A DNA stretch of 64,000 nt from Cokeromyces recurvatus (taxonomy: Eukaryota > Mucoromycota > Mucoromycetes > Mucorales > Mucoraceae), in assembly GCF_025118155.1 (NCBI RefSeq), contig NW_026251393.1:620001-684000 (forward strand), written 5' to 3'. Both the position numbers and the translations under genes were made by a program. Below the pieces are notes generated by a model. That model saw nothing but the letters and a program-made list of their open reading frames with translations. It had not been told where the DNA came from and did no database searches. Of the stretch, positions 58,690-64,000 are shown in pieces (positions within the stretch are counted from its first letter, which is position 1; each line of letters opens with the position of its first letter).

Positions 58690-59336
58690 TTGTATTATAG
58701 TATATATTATTATATAGTTTTTTTTTTTTTTTTTTTTTTTAACTAAATGCAATTAATAAAACCTTTTAAAATATGCAATATCATCTCAAGCAAATTTTGA
58801 TATATCCAAATTCAAAGCGCTAGTAAAATTTGATTTTATTAGGACAATATAAAAGTATAATAGGCTATTTGGTCTATGCTTTGATCTTCTGGATTATTTT
58901 ATAGCATTATATTTAACTAAAGAAGTATATATTGTATAATAATACAATTAGATGTTGAACAACTTTACTTAATAACGTTATTTCAGTCTAGCTTTTCTGT
59001 TACTATTATCTATTTTCAAACACAAAACACTATAATACCAGAATTATAGCATTAAAGCCCTATTGTTTCTAACACTAAAGAGCTTCCCTATTCGCTATTA
59101 ATTGAGAAAATAAAATCAAAAGCTTCATAAAGTAATGTAATTGAGTATAAGGGCTCTTTTTTTTTAACGTTTTCTAACGAAAAAGAAAAACAAATGATTA
59201 GAGAATGAGGAGAGGAGGCAAAAATGTTATTCTAGATATTATCTTGATAAATACAGGCAAAGATTAGTGGAATTTCTAACAGTAATAATATAATTGATAA
59301 AGAGAAAAAAAAATGAAGGAAAAATAATAGTTTAAA
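58690..59336. other. AT-rich spacer
   Basis: Contains a T run at about 58716-58740. No feature recognised up to the stop codon of the WRKY-like gene. Confidence 0.4.
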
Positions 59337-61135
59337 CTACTTTTCACTTATTTTACTACAGCAATTTAAATGATTTCCTCTATACTTAATTAAGTATTCA
59401 CCATTTTCTTTAAAGGTAACAGTCTTGTTTACAGGACATCCCTATAATTATTCACGAAGTTAATAAAAAATAGCTCACGTCCTTTTTTTTTTCTTTTTTT
59501 TTGCAGAGAATAATTCTTACCGCTGTGCTATTATAACATTTATAATATATACTTTTATAACCTGTCTTTTTATGTACAGTATTGCCATTATTCTTCCAAG
59601 CATGTTTATCATCATAAGGAAATTCTTTTGTCTCAATAATCATTGTGATAGCTTGCATTTCTTTTCTTCGTCTACTTTGTCTAATTGGTGAGCTGTTCAA
59701 AGATATGTGTTGTTTGTTATTTGAACGGTTATTAGGTGGTATCGGAACTTTTCTTGACATTGTGTTTAAAAGGCTTTTGTTTTCATCTTCATACAAATTT
59801 TTATCTGTCATTTTCAAAGAGATGTCTACATCGTGTTTCTGAGCTAATAATACACTCTTATTATTAAATGATTTTCCAACACATTCTGATGATGAATAAC
59901 TGTTATATATATGTTTATCTATTTTTTTAGTATCTTTTTCTCTCTCTCTCTCTTTTTTTTTTTCTTTTTTCTACTTTCTAATTTAACATAAAACGTTTAC
60001 TTTAAAGTATTCAATCTATTGTTTATAGGAAGTGTCTCCATAATGGATGCTTCAAACGAGTCTAGTGTAGAATAGCTTCGAACGCTTTTATTATTGCTCT
60101 GATGATTTGTTAAAGATAAATTAATATGACTATCTTTATAAGATGAATGTGATATTACCACTGTCTCGGCTTTTTCATCATTGCTAGGACTATATGCTTG
60201 AGTGGTAATACCGATTGGTGGAAGTATATCTTCTGGTATGGGTTTGTTATTATCATTACTATTACTAGTTATAGAGTTATTTAGCGATTGCAATTCAAGA
60301 ATAGCTGTTGGGCTTGATATTGTTTTATTATGGTTTAATTCTGCTGATAATGAAGTTAATATTTGATTTGTGCCATTTTGTGTCTCATCAGACAAACTTA
60401 TTTGCTGAATAGAAGAAGAAAGGTGGGACGAAGCAGCAGCAAATATGGATGATTCTTCTCGATATAATTGAACCTCTTCTTCTCCCCTCTTTCGTTTCAT
60501 TTGCTTTTGCGGCTCTTCATGTTTTAAAGTTGATAAACAAGAAGTGATTGATGAATTCCAATAGTAATTTTGAGGAGTTAAATCTTTTCTCCCGCATAGA
60601 TAAATGTTAATAAATAAAGATTCATTGAAGAGAAATACATCAAATTACCTTTACTTAAAAGATAATAATCTAATTCCTTTTGACGTAATTTTGCTTCTTC
60701 TGTTTTTCGTCTATCTTCCTCCACTTTACTAGATAATATTAACTGTAATAATTCTGGATAACTTCCGTATTTATTTATAACTTCGGTAAGATCAAAGGTT
60801 CGAAATTCATTATCTTTGATTTCTTGCCATTCTTTTTTTGTATTTAACGTAGACGAATTTTCTAATTGAGACATCGATAAACGTGTTTCCATGTTATTGA
60901 CTATTAAAAATAAAAGAAAAAAATATAGAAAATTATATTATTGTTAATATCAGTTTACTGCTATTAAATTGAAATAGGTCTATTATACGTAAACACAAAC
61001 ATCAACTATAAAGAAAGGAAAGAATACAGAAGACTTACTTTTAACTGTATTAATATATTCATCTTCACTTTGTAAAATGTATTGACTTTTATTATCAGAA
61101 TTTGGTTCTTGATGAATGTAATTATTATCTCTCAT
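59337..61135 (-). CDS. WRKY/GCM-type zinc-finger-like protein
   Basis: Five exons (61135-61039, 60900-60649, 60583-60001, 59899-59521, 59441-59337) give 471 aa with closing phases. The last 65 residues align with the WRKY domain: W412-KNNGNT in the place of WRKYGQK, then YKSIYYKC where plant proteins have PRSYYKC, then GCPVNKTVTF where they have GCPVRKHVER. The zinc ligands are C432-x6-C439-x21-H461-x2-C464; an intron splits the finger just before GCP. FLYWCH and Mutator-transposase fingers share this fold, so the family is WRKY/GCM1-like rather than a strict WRKY. The rest is Ser/Asn-rich with a charged helix (SKVEEDRRKTEEAKLRQKEL, ~98-117) and a basic KRKRGEE that may be a nuclear signal. 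Probable DNA-binding protein; targets unknown. Confidence 0.75.
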
Positions 61136-62206
61136 AAAAAATCAGTATAATATAAAAAAGAACAAAACATGAGAAAAAACGAAAAGCATGTCGAGTTCTT
61201 TATAAATTTATGTATACCCCTACACCTCCTGCTACACACACAACATATTCATACACACACACACACACACGCACAAAAATAATAACTAAAAAGTCTTATA
61301 ATAGACTGCAATTTTTTCTTTTATATCTTCTCTCTTTCTCTTTCTCTCTTTCATTGTAAACTTAAACATTCCCCAAAGTATATCACACATAGTAGCAAGG
61401 CTTTACACTTTATTAAATAATTATATTAAAACTTTTTGATATTCATCTCTTCCCGTAAAATAAAGATATTCTTCTTTTAGTTGATTATTTTATTATTATA
61501 GTTATATTTATATATACTTTTTAAAGTAATGGATATATACTAGGATGATAGCATGGTTCATAAAAAGATCATTAAATAGAGTGTGAAATTTTGAAAAACA
61601 AAGCAGTTTTTTTTCCCATGAAAAAAAAAAATTCTATTTATATTTGTAGTTGCAGTTTAATTGGCCATTGTTTACTACTGTACTTCACATCTCAGTTGTT
61701 TTTCTTTTTTTTAAAAAAAAGGGACTAAAGGGTCCTTTTTTTTCGGAAATCCAAATAAACCATTTTCGATAATAGAGCCATACTCTATACTAGATTTTAG
61801 TTGCTTCGCTGTATATATTATTTACTAATAATAAAAAATAACTATTCTACATATTTAAGCTCGTGTGCAAATAAATATGACTATTACAGTATATCACGTT
61901 GTTTAGTTATTTAATATTATATAAAGGAAAAAAAAAAGTATGTCAATTATTCTATATTTAATATGTTTATTTCAGCATGTGTTATATGTATATGCATATA
62001 ATTGGTTACTACTTTTTTCTCGATACTATCTTAACAATCGTTAAACATAAAAAAAAAAAATCTTATCATTTAACTTTGCTCAAAATGGGGAATAACTAAC
62101 ATATTATAGAACAGGGATGGAGTTTTTTTTTCTTTAAACAAATCTTTATTTTTTATTGCAGTTAAAAAAATGGATATATTATATGAAAAGATATGCAGCT
62201 AAATGC
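61136..62206. other. ~1.1-kb intergenic region
   Basis: Promoter side of the WRKY-like gene and 3' side of the CipC-like gene. It includes a CA repeat (~61252-61272) and a pyrimidine stretch (61316-61352). No gene found. Confidence 0.45.
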
Positions 62207-62830
62207 TTAAGCTTCGAATTCATAGAATTGCTTGACTTGTTCTTCAGCATGTCTCTTAGCTCTTTCTCTATCAATGAAATCAAGACCCTTTGTTTCAACC
62301 CTAATAGATAACAATAAAAAAAAAGAAAAAGAAAAAATAAGAGTCAATTTTTCATCGATTCTCTTCATTAACATCGATTTTATGTATAGCTTACATTCTA
62401 TCAATGGCGCTACCAGCAAATCCAGCAAGAATCTCCATAGCAGTAGCATGATCGTTTGGTTTACTATTGTTATATAATACAAATTTTAATCAATGGTTAT
62501 TTTAACTAACCAACCACGTCCATTATGAATACTTACCCATTTTTGGCACAATGTTCATTATAAGCCTTTACAGCTTCATAAGAAGCTAAAGTAAGAAGAG
62601 TAAAAAAGCGTTAGTCTAGCCTCTAAATCACATTATAAACTATCTTTCCTCCTTACCGGCACCAGCAATAAGTTCGTGACTAAGGCGAGCTTTATGGTGC
62701 TCTTCAGGAATGTTGTTGAATTCAGTGTATTGTTCACCAAAGAAATCGAAAAGACCCCTATTATTATAGTCAATGATTTAGTAACCCTTATAAAGGCATT
62801 GAATCGATTAAAACGCGTTTTTACTTACAT
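62207..62830 (-). CDS. CipC-like protein (DUF3759 type)
   Basis: Five exons (62830-62829, 62757-62657, 62585-62537, 62463-62395, 62300-62207) give 104 aa. The start codon itself is split: exon 1 contributes AT and exon 2 the G, giving MGLFDFFGEQYTEFNNIP. The rest reads HHKARLSHELIAGAASYEAV, NDHATAMEILAGFAGSAIDR and DFIDRERAKRHAEEQVKQFY, the helical pattern of CipC (concanamycin-induced protein C), a small cytosolic stress- and antibiotic-responsive fungal protein of unknown biochemistry. The GTAAGT donor next to AT and the clean phase at all other junctions support this structure. An upstream exon with its own ATG cannot be excluded but is not needed. Confidence 0.88.
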
Positions 62831-64000
62831 AATATATAAAAAACTGTTTTAACAATGACAAAAAAAAAAGAAAAAAAAGGTTGGAAATTTTAAATTAAAA
62901 TTATCTCTATTTATATACAGAAAGAAGCGGAATGAATAAAGATATTAATAACAATTTCATTAGTTAGGAATGAATCCAGCATATTATATTCAACTAGAAG
63001 AGCAATTTCTATTTAGTCGGAAATAAATGTCTTGACACTTCTTGGCATTTTGTTTCATTACATCTTGTAATTTATCCTTTCATAGTAATTTTCCCTTTTA
63101 CGGAGATATAAATTATAGATAGTTGTTTGTGGCTAATACTTATCAAAGTTTAATATCTTCATTTTAGTAAAAATATTCGTTGTAGCCATTTTATAACATT
63201 AAGCAGTTGGTACTGCCTTTAGTCAATTTTAAAAAGAAAAAGAAGGAAACAACAACAAGAACTGCTTATTTTGTTATAAAACAGTAATAAGCTATAGTTT
63301 TTATTTTATTTATTTATTTATTTTTATTTTATTTTATTTTATTTTATTTTTATTTTTTAATATTTGTATTATTATCTCCTCCCAAATATCCAACAAAGAA
63401 AGGAAAAGTGTATATATGCCAGAAATAAATTATATCAATAATGATGGAATAAACTTACTGTATAGTTTCATATAAATCTTATTATATGCTATAGTAATAG
63501 ATTTATATATAAAAGAGTGTATAGAAATTGGCTCTAATTATTTATGAACATGTTCGTATTAACGTAACTGCTACCAATTTATGCATTCAAAGAATACTTC
63601 AGCTTTCTAAATAATAAACCAGCAAGGTTTAATTGACGCGTCTAAAAATAAATAATAGCATTTGTAATATACCAGGTAAAAAATATCTTATGCGTATATT
63701 ATATCAAATATATTAAATTATTATAAATCATGATATCAATTAAAAGTATACACTAAAAGGCCGAATTAACAAACATATATGTTTTACACGAAAATAAATC
63801 AATATTAACTTTCAATTATTATCATAGTAACTTCTGTATTTTGCATATAATTTATATAACAAAAATTGAGTAACGTCCTTAAAAAACTGCGGATATAGCT
63901 TTTCTTTTAATGACAGCAATAATATATCATTTAGTATTATAAAGTATACAGGGACATCTTTTCCCTCTGCCTTCTATTATTTAATAACTTTTGTATCCAA
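62831..64000. other. 1.2-kb terminal region
   Basis: Promoter side of the CipC-like gene and window end. It contains a TTTTA/TTTA microsatellite at 63302-63357. I found no gene, tRNA or repeat beyond that. Confidence 0.45.

Overview
The window is nuclear DNA of an AT-rich, gene-dense filamentous fungus, most likely an early-diverging one of the Mucoromycota/Mucorales type. Nearly every gene is interrupted by introns of about 40-130 bases with GT(AAGT)...(T)AG borders. The gene set is plainly fungal: a Zn2Cys6 factor, a Cys-3-type bZIP, a CipC-like protein, a YTP1-like protein, a PAS kinase, Snt2 and an arrestin with a PPxY motif. Long A/T homopolymers interrupt introns and spacers throughout. 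I rebuilt the exon chains by hand from splice borders and reading phase, and in each multi-exon gene listed the phases close exactly. There are no CRISPR arrays, operons or intact transposons.

Layout. 0-7 kb: the tail of a plus-strand gene, an unrecognised minus-strand protein, a UPF0014/FetB-like membrane protein, and a five-exon gene that is in no single ORF: a small two-membrane-segment protein with a RING-CH (MARCH-like) finger. 8-16 kb: a Cys-3-type bZIP, PEX10, a YTP1-like membrane protein and malic enzyme. 16-19 kb: a gene-poor spacer with a 55-base minisatellite. 19-32 kb: cactin, a TMEM223-like mitochondrial protein, a Zn2Cys6 regulator, an F-box-like/kelch protein and a tetraspanin. 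33-39 kb: ribosomal protein eL42 and a 12-exon Snt2 chromatin protein. 39-40 kb: an inverted, decayed copy of the 3' part of the YTP1-like gene. 40-48 kb: cyclic nucleotide phosphodiesterase, an arrestin-related adaptor, PAS kinase and a small Cys-rich protein. 49-55 kb: SUV3 helicase, a DUF1279/FAM210-like protein and a secreted GDSL phospholipase-like enzyme. 55-64 kb: tRNA-Leu(CAA), diverged tandem repeats, a probable gene relic, a WRKY-like zinc-finger protein and a CipC-like protein.

Most genes are unrelated housekeeping or regulatory genes. Loose themes are mitochondrial biology (TMEM223-like, SUV3, FAM210-like) and nutrient/cAMP signalling (phosphodiesterase, PAS kinase, arrestin adaptor). 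The items most worth a second look are the RING-CH membrane protein with two altered zinc ligands, the WRKY-like finger lacking the WRKYGQK core, the 25-kb-spaced inverted duplication, and the relic gene with clean splice sites at 58.2-58.7 kb.
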